Origin: PALSA-1353 sp036267155
GTDB lineage: Bacteria > Planctomycetota > Phycisphaerae > Tepidisphaerales > Tepidisphaeraceae
Assembly (NCBI GenBank): GCA_036267155.1
Contig: DATAWP010000054.1
Location: 193,835 to 257,834, forward strand
DNA length: 64,000 nucleotides
Reading direction: 5' to 3'
Both the position numbers and the translations under genes were made by a program. Of this stretch, positions 8,383 through 17,638 are shown in pieces. The notes below the pieces were generated by a model. It searched no databases. It was given only the letters and a program-made list of their open reading frames with translations, and was not told the origin of the DNA. Every line of letters begins with the position of its first letter. The first letter of the stretch is position 1.

Positions 8383-8711
8383 GCGGAGGTCTCCCTGAGT
8401 CTTTGAAGGACGGCTTGTACGATGCCCCACTGCTCTTGGTCATGAGCGAGCGCCCGGGAACCGTCCTTTTTCAGCCGGTAATACTTCCGTTTACGTCCGT
8501 TCTCCGCCACGTCCCATTGAGAGGCGATCAGCCCCTCCTGCTCCAACCGGTGCAGAACCGGATAGAGCATCCCCTCAGTCCATTCCAGTTGTCCTCCGGA
8601 TAAAGCGCGGATGTCCCGAATGATAGCGTAACCGTAGCCATCACCACGCGCTAATATGGCCAACACCAGTGGGCGGGCAGAAGCGGCAACCAAGTCTTTG
8701 GATAACTTCAC
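8370..8711 (-). CDS. PadR-family transcriptional regulator
   Basis: 113 residues with the PadR winged helix: LVLAILARGDGYGYAIIRDI (about 15-34), LEWTEGMLYPVLHRLEQEGLI (43-63) and the wing RKRKYYRLKKDG (72-83). It lies between the converging halves of the biosynthetic locus, but is probably transcribed on its own. It may repress its membrane-protein partner. Control of the locus is possible but not shown. Confidence 0.9.
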   Translation of the reverse strand: MKLSKDLVAASARPLVLAILARGDGYGYAIIRDIRALSGGQLEWTEGMLYPVLHRLEQEGLIASQWDVAENGRKRKYYRLKKDGSRALAHDQEQWGIVQAVLQRLRETSACAS

Positions 8712-9043
8712 TAAAACCTCTCGGTGAAACCATTATACCTAGCACTTCTATGCTTGCAAGTGGAATCTTGCGGGACTCCCCTATACATGCCGCGGTTAAC
8801 CGTCCCAAATGGATCCCTCGCCATCCGCAACCGCTGCGCTTGCTGATACACAAGCCAGCGCATTCGGCGGTAGTGGATCAATTTGAGTTATTCAACGGAG
8901 CCGGGCCGTGTCGGCCCGGACCGGGGCGGCACGCCCCGGCTCTGTAGTTTCAAATTGACGCGCTGCCCATTCGGCCGTCACGGACACCGCGGTCGGTCAT
9001 CCTCTTTTTTGTCTATCCACCCGCCGCGCGCAGGTCGGTTTGG
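8712..9043. other. Intergenic stretch with REP-like palindrome
   Basis: 332 bases upstream of padR and downstream of the AMP-ligase gene. Apart from the padR promoter region it contains a GC-rich double hairpin at 8898-8947 and no supportable gene. Confidence 0.6.
8898..8947. repeat. GAGCCGGGCC double-hairpin repeat, copy 1
   Basis: Two consecutive hairpins (CCGGGCC..GGCCCGG and CCGGGGCG..CGCCCCGG) bounded by GAG and CTCTGT. The same arrangement recurs at 51817-51881. Confidence 0.75.
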
Positions 9044-10480
9044 TCATACGCCCGCCGACCGCGCCAGCTTTCCGCTGACGGTCTTCGGCAGCGAACTTAC
9101 CTGCCGAAATTCCACCGGAACCTTGTAGGATGAAAGCCGCTTGAGACAGTACGCGCGAAGTTCTCCAATCACTTTCGCGGGATCGTCGGCATTTCCCGCG
9201 ATGACGACGTGCGCGACCGGTGTCTGTCCGAATTGTGGATGCTCCCGTCCCAGGACGAGCGACTCCCTGACCCCCGGCATGGAATTGATGATCTCTTCCA
9301 CTTCTTCGGGAAACACTTTCATCCCTGCGCAAACGATCACCGTCTTGCTGCGGCCCAGAAGATGCAGGCGGCCCTGCTCATCCACGCGGCCGAGGTCGCC
9401 GGTGTCGAACCAGCCGTCGCGCAGGCACTCGTCGCGCAGCCGCCAGGGAGAAAAGTAGGCGTCAAACATTCCTTTGCCTTTGACCAGCACTTCCCCGACG
9501 CCTTCACTGTCGGGGTTTTCAATCCGCAACTGATAGTCGGGCAGAATCCGGCCGACGGTGTTTTGGCCGGCCGCGCCGGCTTCGGTGTTGATGAAGGGCA
9601 GACCGATCTCGATGATGCCATAGGCCTCGGAGGGGGCGAGTCCGAATTTTTTTGAAAACTGGTCAAAAATCTCCGGCGGCATTTTCATCGACGTGCTGAT
9701 GGCCATCCGCACGCTGCCGAGCGATTCCGGCGACACCAGGTTGGAAACGGCCAGCAGGTAAAAATGCACCGGCGAGCCGTAAATGAACGTGAAGCGAAGG
9801 CGCTCGGTGGCTTCCAGAACCGAAAACGGAAACCGCTGGTTCGCCACCACGATCATGGCCGCCCGGCGAAGGAACAGAAGAATCGAAACGACAAAGTGGT
9901 GGCTCATCCCCAGAACCCAAAGAATCACGTCGCGATCCGAAATCGCCAGGCCCCGGTTGGCCGCATCCGTGCGCTGCTCGATGGAGCGATGGGAAATCAC
10001 GACGCCCTTGCTTTCGCCGGTGGTGCCGGAGGAGAAGCGGATGAACGCCGCGCCCAGATCGCGGCAGCGATGATCCAGCTCCGCACTGCCCGGGCGCGAT
10101 CGCCATAGGAAAACATCGTCGATTATTTCCGCGGATTCACCCCCGTCGGACTCCGGCAAACTGTGGTGCGTGAGCACGCCGTTTACGTCGATGCGCTGGA
10201 TCGTTTCCAGCACTTCGCCCGCGGTCAGCGAATCAGACACCGGCACGACGGCCGCGCCGCAGTCCAGCAACGCAAGGGCGCCGATCACATAATCGATGCC
10301 GTCGGCACAGCGAAACGCGATGCGCTGGCCCGGGCCGATATTGCGATCGGCCAGCAGTTTGCCGAGCGCGGTGATGCGGTCGAGCAGCTCGCCGTAGGCG
10401 ATCGTGCGCGAGCCTTCGACGATCGCCGTCCGGGCGGCGTGCTGGCGGGTCTCCCGGCGAATCAACTCAACGATGTTCAT
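9044..10480 (-). CDS. AMP-dependent acyl-ACP/CoA ligase
   Basis: A 478-residue class I adenylate-forming enzyme. The phosphate-binding loop RFSSGTTGESKG spans 148-159, YGIIEIG is the aromatic-residue motif, GWFDTGDLG the nucleotide-binding turn, and K471 in PKTVSGKLAR the C-terminal catalytic lysine. It should adenylate a carboxylic acid starter and load it on a carrier, as the AMP-ligase of aryl-polyene loci does. It is the last gene of the reverse operon and overlaps the GT2 gene by four bases. The substrate cannot be read from the sequence; no aromatic ammonia lyase is nearby. Confidence 0.9.
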   Translation of the reverse strand: MNIVELIRRETRQHAARTAIVEGSRTIAYGELLDRITALGKLLADRNIGPGQRIAFRCADGIDYVIGALALLDCGAAVVPVSDSLTAGEVLETIQRIDVNGVLTHHSLPESDGGESAEIIDDVFLWRSRPGSAELDHRCRDLGAAFIRFSSGTTGESKGVVISHRSIEQRTDAANRGLAISDRDVILWVLGMSHHFVVSILLFLRRAAMIVVANQRFPFSVLEATERLRFTFIYGSPVHFYLLAVSNLVSPESLGSVRMAISTSMKMPPEIFDQFSKKFGLAPSEAYGIIEIGLPFINTEAGAAGQNTVGRILPDYQLRIENPDSEGVGEVLVKGKGMFDAYFSPWRLRDECLRDGWFDTGDLGRVDEQGRLHLLGRSKTVIVCAGMKVFPEEVEEIINSMPGVRESLVLGREHPQFGQTPVAHVVIAGNADDPAKVIGELRAYCLKRLSSYKVPVEFRQVSSLPKTVSGKLARSAGV

Positions 10481-11592
10481 GTTTGATTCCCCGCGAGAGA
10501 CGACGGCTCGGCCCGGAATCGGCGCGCGACGTTATACACCAACAGCGCCAGCGCGGGCGCAGCCAGGAATGCCACGATGTGCGATCCCACGTACCAGACC
10601 AGAAATGGGCTGACATCCGGCCGCAGCACGCTTCGTCCAACCCCGATGCAAAATGCGGGAAGCGCCCGCGGCAGACAGGCCGCCATGCTCGCCAGCACCA
10701 CCATCTTGTTCAGATGCCAACGCAATGCCAGATACGCGGCCGCGATCGGGCCCCACGGCCAGAGCAGAATGCACAGCAACACGCTCAGTGCCGCCGCCGC
10801 GGCCAGACCCAGCGGACTCGAATTTTCCGTCCACAGATGCTTGAGCCATTGTCCCGGCGTTCGGCTCACTGGCGAGGACACACCGGGAAGTCTGCGATGC
10901 GGAATGGGCAGCAGGCGGCGCGCTACCAGCCGGGCGTGGAGCAGTGAGATGCGCAGGTTATCCATAAACGGCCGGAAACTGGAAACCCTTTCCGAGCGGT
11001 TGGGATACCAGACCCGAACCGGCACGCTCAAGACGCTCAGGCCGGCCCAGATCGCCCGCGTGAGAATTTCCATTTCAAAATTGTAACGCCGGCACACCAG
11101 CCGCAGATTCAGCACGTGTTTCACGGGATAAACGCGAAACCCGCTTTGGGTGTCGCGGAGGCTGGCGCCGGATTCGACGCAGATCCAGAAATCGGAAAAT
11201 TCGCGCCCGAACAGACTGGACCGCGGCATGTCGCCGACGATGGTCTCGCGCGAGCCGAGCAAAATGGCATCCGGCGAAAGCCGGGAAAGGAACCGGGGAA
11301 TATCTTCGGGAAAATGCTGGCCGTCGCCGTCGATCGTCAGGAGATATTCCGCCCCGCGCTCCGCGGCGAATTGCAACGCGGTCAACAGGGCGGCGCCTTT
11401 GCCCTGATTCGACGGATGGCGAACAACGGTGACGTCGAGCGTCTTGAGAAGATCGCGCAAGTCGGCATCGGTGCTGCCGTCATCGACGACCACGACGCCG
11501 GCGATTTGCCCGCGGCAGCGCCGGGCCACGTCGGCGATCGTGGCGGCGTTGTTGTAAACCGGAATGCCGCAGCAGATTTGGGTCATGGTCAT
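10477..11592 (-). CDS. GT2 glycosyltransferase with C-terminal membrane domain
   Basis: 371 residues. A DPM1-like GT-A domain (1-235) has VVDDGSTD and the metal-binding D88-G-D90. It is followed by a hydrophobic C-terminal part (about 255-360) resembling the DUF2062 domain, with several membrane segments. In aryl-polyene-type loci such an enzyme adds a sugar to the lipid or its anchor at the inner membrane. The start could be residue 1 or the methionine at position 3. It is coupled to the ligase gene by an ATGA overlap. Confidence 0.88.
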   Translation of the reverse strand: MTMTQICCGIPVYNNAATIADVARRCRGQIAGVVVVDDGSTDADLRDLLKTLDVTVVRHPSNQGKGAALLTALQFAAERGAEYLLTIDGDGQHFPEDIPRFLSRLSPDAILLGSRETIVGDMPRSSLFGREFSDFWICVESGASLRDTQSGFRVYPVKHVLNLRLVCRRYNFEMEILTRAIWAGLSVLSVPVRVWYPNRSERVSSFRPFMDNLRISLLHARLVARRLLPIPHRRLPGVSSPVSRTPGQWLKHLWTENSSPLGLAAAAALSVLLCILLWPWGPIAAAYLALRWHLNKMVVLASMAACLPRALPAFCIGVGRSVLRPDVSPFLVWYVGSHIVAFLAAPALALLVYNVARRFRAEPSSLAGNQT

Positions 11593-11641
11593 TCAATCAC
11601 GAAACCACTTTGCCGGTCGCCCGCTCATAAATACATTTTTA

Positions 11642-11723
11642 GCCACAGATATAAATCAGATGCACACAGATGGAAGAATCGCCTTTGTAATTCATCTGTG
11701 TGCATCTGATTTTTATCCGTGGC
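11642..11723. repeat. GCCACAGAT inverted repeat, copy 1
   Basis: An 82 bp element whose halves are imperfect inverted repeats (GCCACAGAT...ATCAGATGCACACAGATG and its complement). The same element occurs at 14482-14563. Both lie inside the reverse operon between genes, with no coding capacity. Confidence 0.8.
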
Positions 11724-11785
11724 AAATTCCTCTTCGCGTCTGTCTTCGCGCTTCCATTTGAATTTAGCCTTCCACAAGCCCCTCG

Positions 11786-12421
11786 TTACGCGGGCGCTCG
11801 CGACTGAACCAATCCCTGAAATTCACCAGCCCATTGCAGGGGAGACAATTCTTTCGATAACCACGCAGAATCGTCCCCGCCGCCGTCGACGGCGAGGCAG
11901 ACCGCGGCGCTGGTGTCGCTCCACAGGGCCAGCATCGCATTTGCCTCTCCATCGACAACAAACTCCCGAGCGTGGCGAGCCAGCGCCGACAGCGGGCGCG
12001 TCTCGTCATGGATGAACAAACACGGGCCGGCGAGTGAGAGGACGATGGCGACTTCGCCAAGCACGCTGGTGGGAAGAGTGTAAATAAACAGATTCCCGCG
12101 TCCAAGCGACCGGCCGCTGGCGACATAATCGCGGAAATATTCTTGATTGGCGGCGAGACATCCGTCGGAACCGCCGCATAAGAGGCCGATTTCGGGGTTG
12201 CCCGATGCTCGCCATGGAGTCGCGGCCAGCGCCATGCTGGCGGCACAAAGACAATGGCGGGCCTCGGTCGTCATGCGGGGGTAGTAATTCACGGGCCGAC
12301 CGACCAGTGCCAGAATATCCGCGGCGACCGACAGCTTCGGCGACGGCTTTTGCCACGAGCGTCCGCCCGGCACGAAAACGCCGTGATGATCGGCACAAAA
12401 CCAGGAGACGGCGCGGATCAC
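11786..12421 (-). CDS. KS-like N-terminal-domain protein
   Basis: A 211-residue protein that resembles a short cysteine-less KS-like family (beta-ketoacyl synthase N-terminal-like) found in aryl-polyene loci. It has an alanine-rich helix RHCLCAASMALAATPW, then IGLLCGGSDGCLAANQEY in the position of the KS strand-helix unit, and TLPTSVLGEVAIVL. No catalytic C-H-H triad is present. Its ATG overlaps the preceding KS stop by four bases, so it probably partners that KS as a chain-length or scaffold subunit. Confidence 0.72.
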   Translation of the reverse strand: MIRAVSWFCADHHGVFVPGGRSWQKPSPKLSVAADILALVGRPVNYYPRMTTEARHCLCAASMALAATPWRASGNPEIGLLCGGSDGCLAANQEYFRDYVASGRSLGRGNLFIYTLPTSVLGEVAIVLSLAGPCLFIHDETRPLSALARHAREFVVDGEANAMLALWSDTSAAVCLAVDGGGDDSAWLSKELSPLQWAGEFQGLVQSRAPA

Positions 12422-13542
12422 GATTGTTCTGCCCCGCCGAGAAGGACCGCGGTGTTCACGCCGCCGAAACCCGAACTGGTCGAAAGCGCCAGCGGCGCCC
12501 GGCCGAGATCGACGGGCGTGTTATGCACCCAGGCCGCGGCGGCGGGGTCGGGTACCGCGAGCCCGACGGTCGGCGGCACCAGGCCGAGCGACATCGCCCG
12601 GCCGGCGATGAGAATCTGCACCAGTCCAGCCGACGCCAGCGTGTGGCCAATGCCGCCCTTGACCGAAAAAATCGGCTTGGGAGCAGCGGTGGCGGCGCTA
12701 AACGCCAGCAATTCCATCGCATCGCTGTACATCGTCGCCGTGCCATGGGCGGCAATGAAGGAAATCTCGCCGGCGGTCCGACCGGCCATCGAACAGGCCT
12801 TGGCGATGGCACGCGATAGTCCGCGAGCATTGCGGTCGGGCGCGGTCATATGGACCGCATCCGTGGTGTTGCCCCAGCCGAGAATCGACATCGCCCGATC
12901 ATCCGGCGAATCATTCGACTCGAGGAGGGCCCACGCGGCAGCTTCACCAAGGGTCAAGCCGCTGCGCTCGGCGTCGAAAGGACGCGCCGGTTCATCGCAC
13001 AGCGAAAGCAGGGTCGAAAAGCCGGAATAAACGAACTCCGAAATCGAGTCGCACGTGACCACCAGAACTTTTTTCGCGTCGCCCCGGCGGATCGCGGCCG
13101 CGGCTCGCGCCAGCGCAATGGCGGAGGAGGCGCATGCGGAGGAAATAACCGTGGCTGGTCCGACGAGGCCCAGCAAATGCTTGATCCGTCCGAGCAGCAC
13201 CTGCGGCCGCGACTGGAGCGCCAGGTCGGGCCGATGATTGAGGATCGCCCATTCGACGTATTCGATTTCGCCCACCGTCGTGGCGAGGATCAGCGGCGTC
13301 TTCGGATCGAGCTTGCCGATCAGGGGAAACAGCAGCCGCTTGAGCATGGCCAGCGCGCGGGATTCCTGGGGCGAAACTTCAAGTCCGGGCACGATGGCCG
13401 CCTGGTTGCTGAGGAACCCGCGCTGAGCGAAACGGTCGGTTGAACGGATGGCGGTTCGATTGCTGAGCAGACCATTCCACAGCGCGTCGAGCCCCCATCC
13501 GTACGCGGTCGCAACATCCGATTGGGCAATAACGACGTTCAT
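12418..13542 (-). CDS. Beta-ketoacyl-ACP synthase (KS)
   Basis: 374 residues from an ATG at 13542 that forms an ATGA overlap with the thioesterase gene. An upstream in-frame extension is rejected because it runs into that gene. The triad is complete: C137 in SSACASSAIAL, H266 in AAHGTAT, H300 in KGGIGHTLASAG. With the gene at 3899 this makes two active condensing enzymes, each next to an inactive homologue, as in aryl-polyene loci where different KSs start and extend the chain. Confidence 0.93.
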   Translation of the reverse strand: MNVVIAQSDVATAYGWGLDALWNGLLSNRTAIRSTDRFAQRGFLSNQAAIVPGLEVSPQESRALAMLKRLLFPLIGKLDPKTPLILATTVGEIEYVEWAILNHRPDLALQSRPQVLLGRIKHLLGLVGPATVISSACASSAIALARAAAAIRRGDAKKVLVVTCDSISEFVYSGFSTLLSLCDEPARPFDAERSGLTLGEAAAWALLESNDSPDDRAMSILGWGNTTDAVHMTAPDRNARGLSRAIAKACSMAGRTAGEISFIAAHGTATMYSDAMELLAFSAATAAPKPIFSVKGGIGHTLASAGLVQILIAGRAMSLGLVPPTVGLAVPDPAAAAWVHNTPVDLGRAPLALSTSSGFGGVNTAVLLGGAEQS

Positions 13543-14030
13543 CGCAACTCTGCGAACTCGCCGGCCTTCCAGCGCTTGAGGCATTTTTCCAGCAGCGGCG
13601 GGCACACCATCAGAGGCATGCCGCTTTCGTCAACGAACATCTGCACGGTGTATCCGGTGGCGGCCAGCGGCCCGCGCTCCTTGTGGACCGCGTACTCCAT
13701 GTTCATGCGAGCGGCGTCGTCCCAGACCATCTTGCCGGTGATGGTCACCTGTTCGCCCAGCCCGACCGGAGCGAAATAGTCGACGTGAATCTGCACGATG
13801 GGCGCTCGAAGGCGTTCGCGATGGAAATCGGCATAGCCCAGGCCGCACGATCGGCCGATTTCCTCGTTGGCCTGCTCGAAAAGCTGGGCGTAACGCCCGT
13901 GCCAGAGAACGGCCATGGGATCGACATCGCTGAAGCGGATGCGATGTTTGAGCCGAACGATCAGCGGAGCGGGCGCCTCCGCCACGGCGGGAAAATAGTT
14001 GCCCTTTTGCCGCCTGGGAAGATGGCTCAC
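13539..14030 (-). CDS. Hotdog acyl thioesterase (4HBT type)
   Basis: 163 residues starting at a GTG that overlaps the dehydratase stop (GTGA). The 4HBT signature is clear: RFSDVDPMAVLWHGRY (aspartate and histidine of the active site), FEQANEEIG and VDYFAPVGLGEQVTITG. It should release the acyl chain from ACP or CoA, or edit stalled intermediates. Small YbgC/FadM-like thioesterases are regular members of aryl-polyene clusters. Confidence 0.87.
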   Translation of the reverse strand: MSHLPRRQKGNYFPAVAEAPAPLIVRLKHRIRFSDVDPMAVLWHGRYAQLFEQANEEIGRSCGLGYADFHRERLRAPIVQIHVDYFAPVGLGEQVTITGKMVWDDAARMNMEYAVHKERGPLAATGYTVQMFVDESGMPLMVCPPLLEKCLKRWKAGEFAELR

Positions 14031-14422
14031 GGCAGCGCTCCTTGCCCGGCGGCGATGGGGCCGGCCACGAGAGAAAACTCCGCGCATCGCTGATCCTCGG
14101 CGAAAAATTTCGCCTTGATGAGAAAATCGCCGCCGTCGGTCGGTGTCATCTGGGCATCAATGACGACCCGCTGGCCCGGCCGCACGGGTTGCAGCATTTT
14201 CGCATTTTTGAGCTTGCGAACGTGAAGGTCGGCAACCCCCTGTCGGGCCGCGCCGGCCAAAAGCACCGCCTGCACCATGCAAATCCCCGGAAGGATCGGA
14301 TGATCCCGAAAATGATCCGGCAGGATTTTCAGTTTTGGATCGACGCTGAGAACCGCGCGAAACCCGCCGTCGCGCGGTTCCACGTGCAGCATCGATCGAA
14401 TCTGTTCGCGGATCGAATTCAT
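14027..14422 (-). CDS. FabZ/FabA-like 3-hydroxyacyl-ACP dehydratase
   Basis: 131 residues from an ATG at 14422; the longer reading frame upstream is only repeat sequence. The hotdog motif DHFRDHPILPGICMVQA (about 36-52) carries the catalytic histidine. It should dehydrate 3-hydroxyacyl-ACP to the trans-2-enoyl form. With the dehydratase domain fused to the radical SAM protein, the locus has two dehydration functions but no visible ketoreductase to make the substrate. Confidence 0.85.
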   Translation of the reverse strand: MNSIREQIRSMLHVEPRDGGFRAVLSVDPKLKILPDHFRDHPILPGICMVQAVLLAGAARQGVADLHVRKLKNAKMLQPVRPGQRVVIDAQMTPTDGGDFLIKAKFFAEDQRCAEFSLVAGPIAAGQGALP

Positions 14423-14481
14423 GCCTGTCCTGGTCTGTCCTGGAAAATTCAATTGCGCCACGACGAAGAGAAAGAATATTG

Positions 14482-14563
14482 GCCACAGATGAAAATCAGA
14501 TACACACAGATGGAAAGAATTCCATTGCATTTCATCTGTGTGCATCTGATTTTTATCTGTGGC
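14482..14563. repeat. GCCACAGAT inverted repeat, copy 2
   Basis: Second copy of the element at 11642-11723, in the same orientation, between the dehydratase and lipoprotein genes. Confidence 0.8.
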
Positions 14564-14588
14564 AAAAATTGCATTTCTTTGATTCTGC

Positions 14589-15266
14589 CTATTCAGCTCC
14601 CAAATCTCGATTCTTCACGATGATGCGATAGTGATAATGCCCATTATCCATGACGATTCCGCGCGGGTAAAGTCTGCCGGACGAAGAGGCGTAATCGTAA
14701 TATCGCACTTTCCAACTTGCTCCGAACCAACCCTCATGGCGTTTTTCCAGCAGAACGGGCGGGTCGCCGCCAAATTCATAGACCAGTTCGCCATGCCTGG
14801 TGTCCTCGGTAAACTGAACCGTGTTTGAGTCCGTTTCGATTTTGGCGTCTTTTTCGGGCACGAGATCGAAATACATCCTGCGGATATCCTTTGCGATCGC
14901 CAGCAGCACGCTCTTTTGTTTCATCAGCGGAGGGAGCGCGGACCGAATCGTCTCGCCTTGAGAATCGCCGCTGAGTTGAAACAGCTCGACACCAAGCTGG
15001 TTCAGGCCAACCAGTTCAAACGTGCCGGCCGGCCGGTTGACGCGAAGAACGCCCAGGATGGCCAGGTCGTGGTGAAAGGGCGCGTGGATGATGATGGTGT
15101 CATCCGATGTAAATCGGTCCGGCACACCGCGGGCGAAAGTGTTGCGCACCGCCTGCGGGTTGACATCCTTAAGCAACGGCAGCGGCGCGCGCTGGAACGG
15201 CTCGGGGGCGCAGCCGGCGACCAGCGCGAGCAGCAATATCGCCGGCGCGGTCCATCGCCGATTCAT
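14589..15266 (-). CDS. Outer-membrane-type lipoprotein of the locus
   Basis: 225 residues starting at an ATG with GGAGG upstream, overlapping the MMPL stop (ATGA). A signal peptide with lipobox LVAGC (Cys19) predicts a lipid-anchored periplasmic protein. The mature part is strand-rich (TFELVGLNQLGVELFQL, VRYYDYASSSGRLYPRGI) and recalls the small lipoproteins (DUF3261-like) found beside the LolA and MMPL genes of aryl-polyene clusters. It probably acts in transfer of the lipid product to the outer membrane; the family call is by form and position. Confidence 0.7.
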   Translation of the reverse strand: MNRRWTAPAILLLALVAGCAPEPFQRAPLPLLKDVNPQAVRNTFARGVPDRFTSDDTIIIHAPFHHDLAILGVLRVNRPAGTFELVGLNQLGVELFQLSGDSQGETIRSALPPLMKQKSVLLAIAKDIRRMYFDLVPEKDAKIETDSNTVQFTEDTRHGELVYEFGGDPPVLLEKRHEGWFGASWKVRYYDYASSSGRLYPRGIVMDNGHYHYRIIVKNRDLGAE

Positions 15267-17638
15267 GTGGCCTCCGGTTTCGTGCGGTTGAACCATAGAA
15301 AGCAGATTCCCGGAATCACCAGAAATGCGGTGAGATACCCGGCCAGTAAACCGGAGGTGAGGCTGACGCTGACGACGAACAGGGCTGGGTGTTTCGCGAA
15401 TAGCATGACGCCGGTTCCCACGAGCGTCGTCAAAAAGGAGAGATGAATCGACGACATTCCCTGGCCAAGAATCGTCTCGCGGGCGTCCCAGGCGTAGGCG
15501 GCGAAAATTCCGTAATCGCTGCCCAGAGCCAGCACGATAATCGCGGCGATCACCGTGAGCAGGCTCATGGAAAGCCCCATCATCTCCAGGACCGCCAGCA
15601 TGGCAACCAGTCCGACCAGGACGGGCAACAGGATCATCAGCGATTTGAACAGGCTGCGGGTGAGGAGCAAAACAGAAATAACGATGAACGCGACGCTGAT
15701 GCCGACCAGAAGGTGAGTTTCGGAAATGGCCGATTCCTTGAGCGCGCTGGCCAGCACGCCGCGCGAAACCACTTCGGCATCAGGCCGACCGCGTATCGCC
15801 GCCTCCACTGCCGCGACGCTCTGGGGCGTGTCGTCGAAATAGCTCAGCATCTGCCAGTCGCCTTTGGAACGGGCGGTGAATTGGTCTTCAATGCTGGAAA
15901 TAATCGCCGGCGGCCGGTCGTCGGTCGGGGGATTCGAGAGGCTTTGGAAAAAGGGTTGGAACGCATTGGCGGAAAAGCCGTACGGCTCGCCGGCCGCGGC
16001 CAAATCACGGCGAAGGTCCGAAATTCGCCGCGGCGACCAGAATTGTTGCCATCGCGCTTCGTTGGCGCGGCGATTGGCGGGCGAGGGCCAGATGCTGCTA
16101 AGCGATACGAATTGTCCTTCGGGCAGTCGAGGGGCGACGATTTTGTAAACTTCATCGTTGGCCTGTTCGGCCGCGTCCTTGGTCCGGGCGGTTACAACCA
16201 GAAGCGCCTGTTGCACGTCGGACCGTCCCCAAGTTTTTTGGAAATCGCTCTCGGCTTGCCGCACCGCCGGACTGACACCGTCCAAACGGGTGATGTCGGA
16301 ATCGAATTTGATTTTTCGGGAGATGAAGATCGCGGCGATCACCAGCATGGCGGCGACGATGGTGAGGGGCGCGGTGATTTTGCCCCACCGCTGCAGCGAC
16401 ATGCCGCGGCCCAAGCCCAAGATGCGTCCTCCGGGCCGAAGGATGTTTGGCAGAATGAACAGCGCCGCCAGCAACGATAGAACCAGCGAGATGCTGGTGA
16501 GATATCCCAATTGCCGGTACGCGGGGACTTCGGAAAAGACAAACGCGACGAACACGCCGAGGGTTGTCAGGTGGCTGATCAGAATCGGCCGGCGGATGCG
16601 GCGCATGTTGGCGCGGCGATCGGGGCCCATCCGGACGGCGGTGTAGACGTAGATGCCGTAATCGACGGCGCTGCCGGCCATCGCGACGCTCAGGCCGATC
16701 ACCATGGCGGAGACGTTCGGATGAACCAGTGCGTACAGGCCGATGGTCAGCCCCGTGGTCAGCAGCGGAAGCAGGAATACCGACGCGACTTGCCAGTCGC
16801 GAGAGATCAGCAGAAACAGCAGAAGGAACCCGATCGCATTGATCGCCCCCCCCATGCGAATGTCGTGGCGCATGAGCTGTTCGTTCTGCACCGTGTGGAT
16901 TTGGCCGCAGATGGGCGTGATCAGAATTCCCGGCGGCGCGGCACTGCACAGGCTCTGGAGATGGGCGACCAGCGCTTCGGAACTGGACAGGCTCGTCGCG
17001 GTTGTGGATGTTTCCAGCACCAGAATCAACTGGCGGCCGTCGGGATTAATGAAGTGGCCGTCTTTGATTTCCACCCGAAAACCCAGGCCGTTCGTCAGTG
17101 CGTAAAGCCGAGTGAGGATTCTGGTGCTGATGCCCAGCGGGTCGCGGCGAATGATCTGCTGGAGGAACGCTCCCTCGGGCTTGGCCAGTTGCATATAAAC
17201 TTCACGCATGCGCTTGCGAAGCGCATCGGGCGCGGCGGCTTTCTGCAGATCGATCAGATCATTCTCGTCCAGCAACTCGCCGGCGTGATCCAGCAGCCCG
17301 ATCGCTTCGTCCACGGCGCTGGATTCACTCGGCGGCTGGATGACGCGGGTGATCAGTTTTGGATCGAGGTGTTTTTCCGTAGCGTCGGCGGCGGCGATCA
17401 GGTCGGAGACCGAGCCGGTTCCGGTTAATCGAAACCACAAGACGGCTTTGTCGGCGAAAGTCGAATCGCGCAGAAAAAGAATGGTCTGCCTGGCCTGATT
17501 GTGCTCCGGCAGAAGGGGCTCGAGGGAGCTGTCGATGCGCAGACGCAGCCAGCCGGCGGCGGAAACCACGGCTACCGCGACGATGCAGATGACCATCCAC
17601 TTTCCGCCCGGTCGGTCACCCTTTGCTTCATCGCTCAT
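15263..17638 (-). CDS. MMPL/RND-type lipid exporter
   Basis: 791 residues with the duplicated RND layout: one N-terminal membrane helix, a periplasmic loop, five helices, then the same again. Signature segments are AGSAVDYGIYVY in the first half and LALGSDYGIFAAYAW in the second, each followed by the HLTTLGVFVAF or HLSFLTTLVGTGVM helix. Such transporters move lipids across or out of the inner membrane using the proton gradient. It lies between LolA-like and lipoprotein genes, so it probably exports the polyene/lipid product. Confidence 0.92.
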   Translation of the reverse strand: MSDEAKGDRPGGKWMVICIVAVAVVSAAGWLRLRIDSSLEPLLPEHNQARQTILFLRDSTFADKAVLWFRLTGTGSVSDLIAAADATEKHLDPKLITRVIQPPSESSAVDEAIGLLDHAGELLDENDLIDLQKAAAPDALRKRMREVYMQLAKPEGAFLQQIIRRDPLGISTRILTRLYALTNGLGFRVEIKDGHFINPDGRQLILVLETSTTATSLSSSEALVAHLQSLCSAAPPGILITPICGQIHTVQNEQLMRHDIRMGGAINAIGFLLLFLLISRDWQVASVFLLPLLTTGLTIGLYALVHPNVSAMVIGLSVAMAGSAVDYGIYVYTAVRMGPDRRANMRRIRRPILISHLTTLGVFVAFVFSEVPAYRQLGYLTSISLVLSLLAALFILPNILRPGGRILGLGRGMSLQRWGKITAPLTIVAAMLVIAAIFISRKIKFDSDITRLDGVSPAVRQAESDFQKTWGRSDVQQALLVVTARTKDAAEQANDEVYKIVAPRLPEGQFVSLSSIWPSPANRRANEARWQQFWSPRRISDLRRDLAAAGEPYGFSANAFQPFFQSLSNPPTDDRPPAIISSIEDQFTARSKGDWQMLSYFDDTPQSVAAVEAAIRGRPDAEVVSRGVLASALKESAISETHLLVGISVAFIVISVLLLTRSLFKSLMILLPVLVGLVAMLAVLEMMGLSMSLLTVIAAIIVLALGSDYGIFAAYAWDARETILGQGMSSIHLSFLTTLVGTGVMLFAKHPALFVVSVSLTSGLLAGYLTAFLVIPGICFLWFNRTKPEAT

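Noticed and set aside
14423..14545. N-terminal extension of the dehydratase
   Set aside because: It translates the GCCACAGAT repeat element; the FabZ-like domain starts at 14422.
16511..17428. Long forward ORFs opposite the MMPL, GT, nnrD, ctpA and GH35 genes
   Set aside because: High-GC antisense frames rich in Arg, Gly, His and Asp with no motifs; the opposite strand carries clear families.
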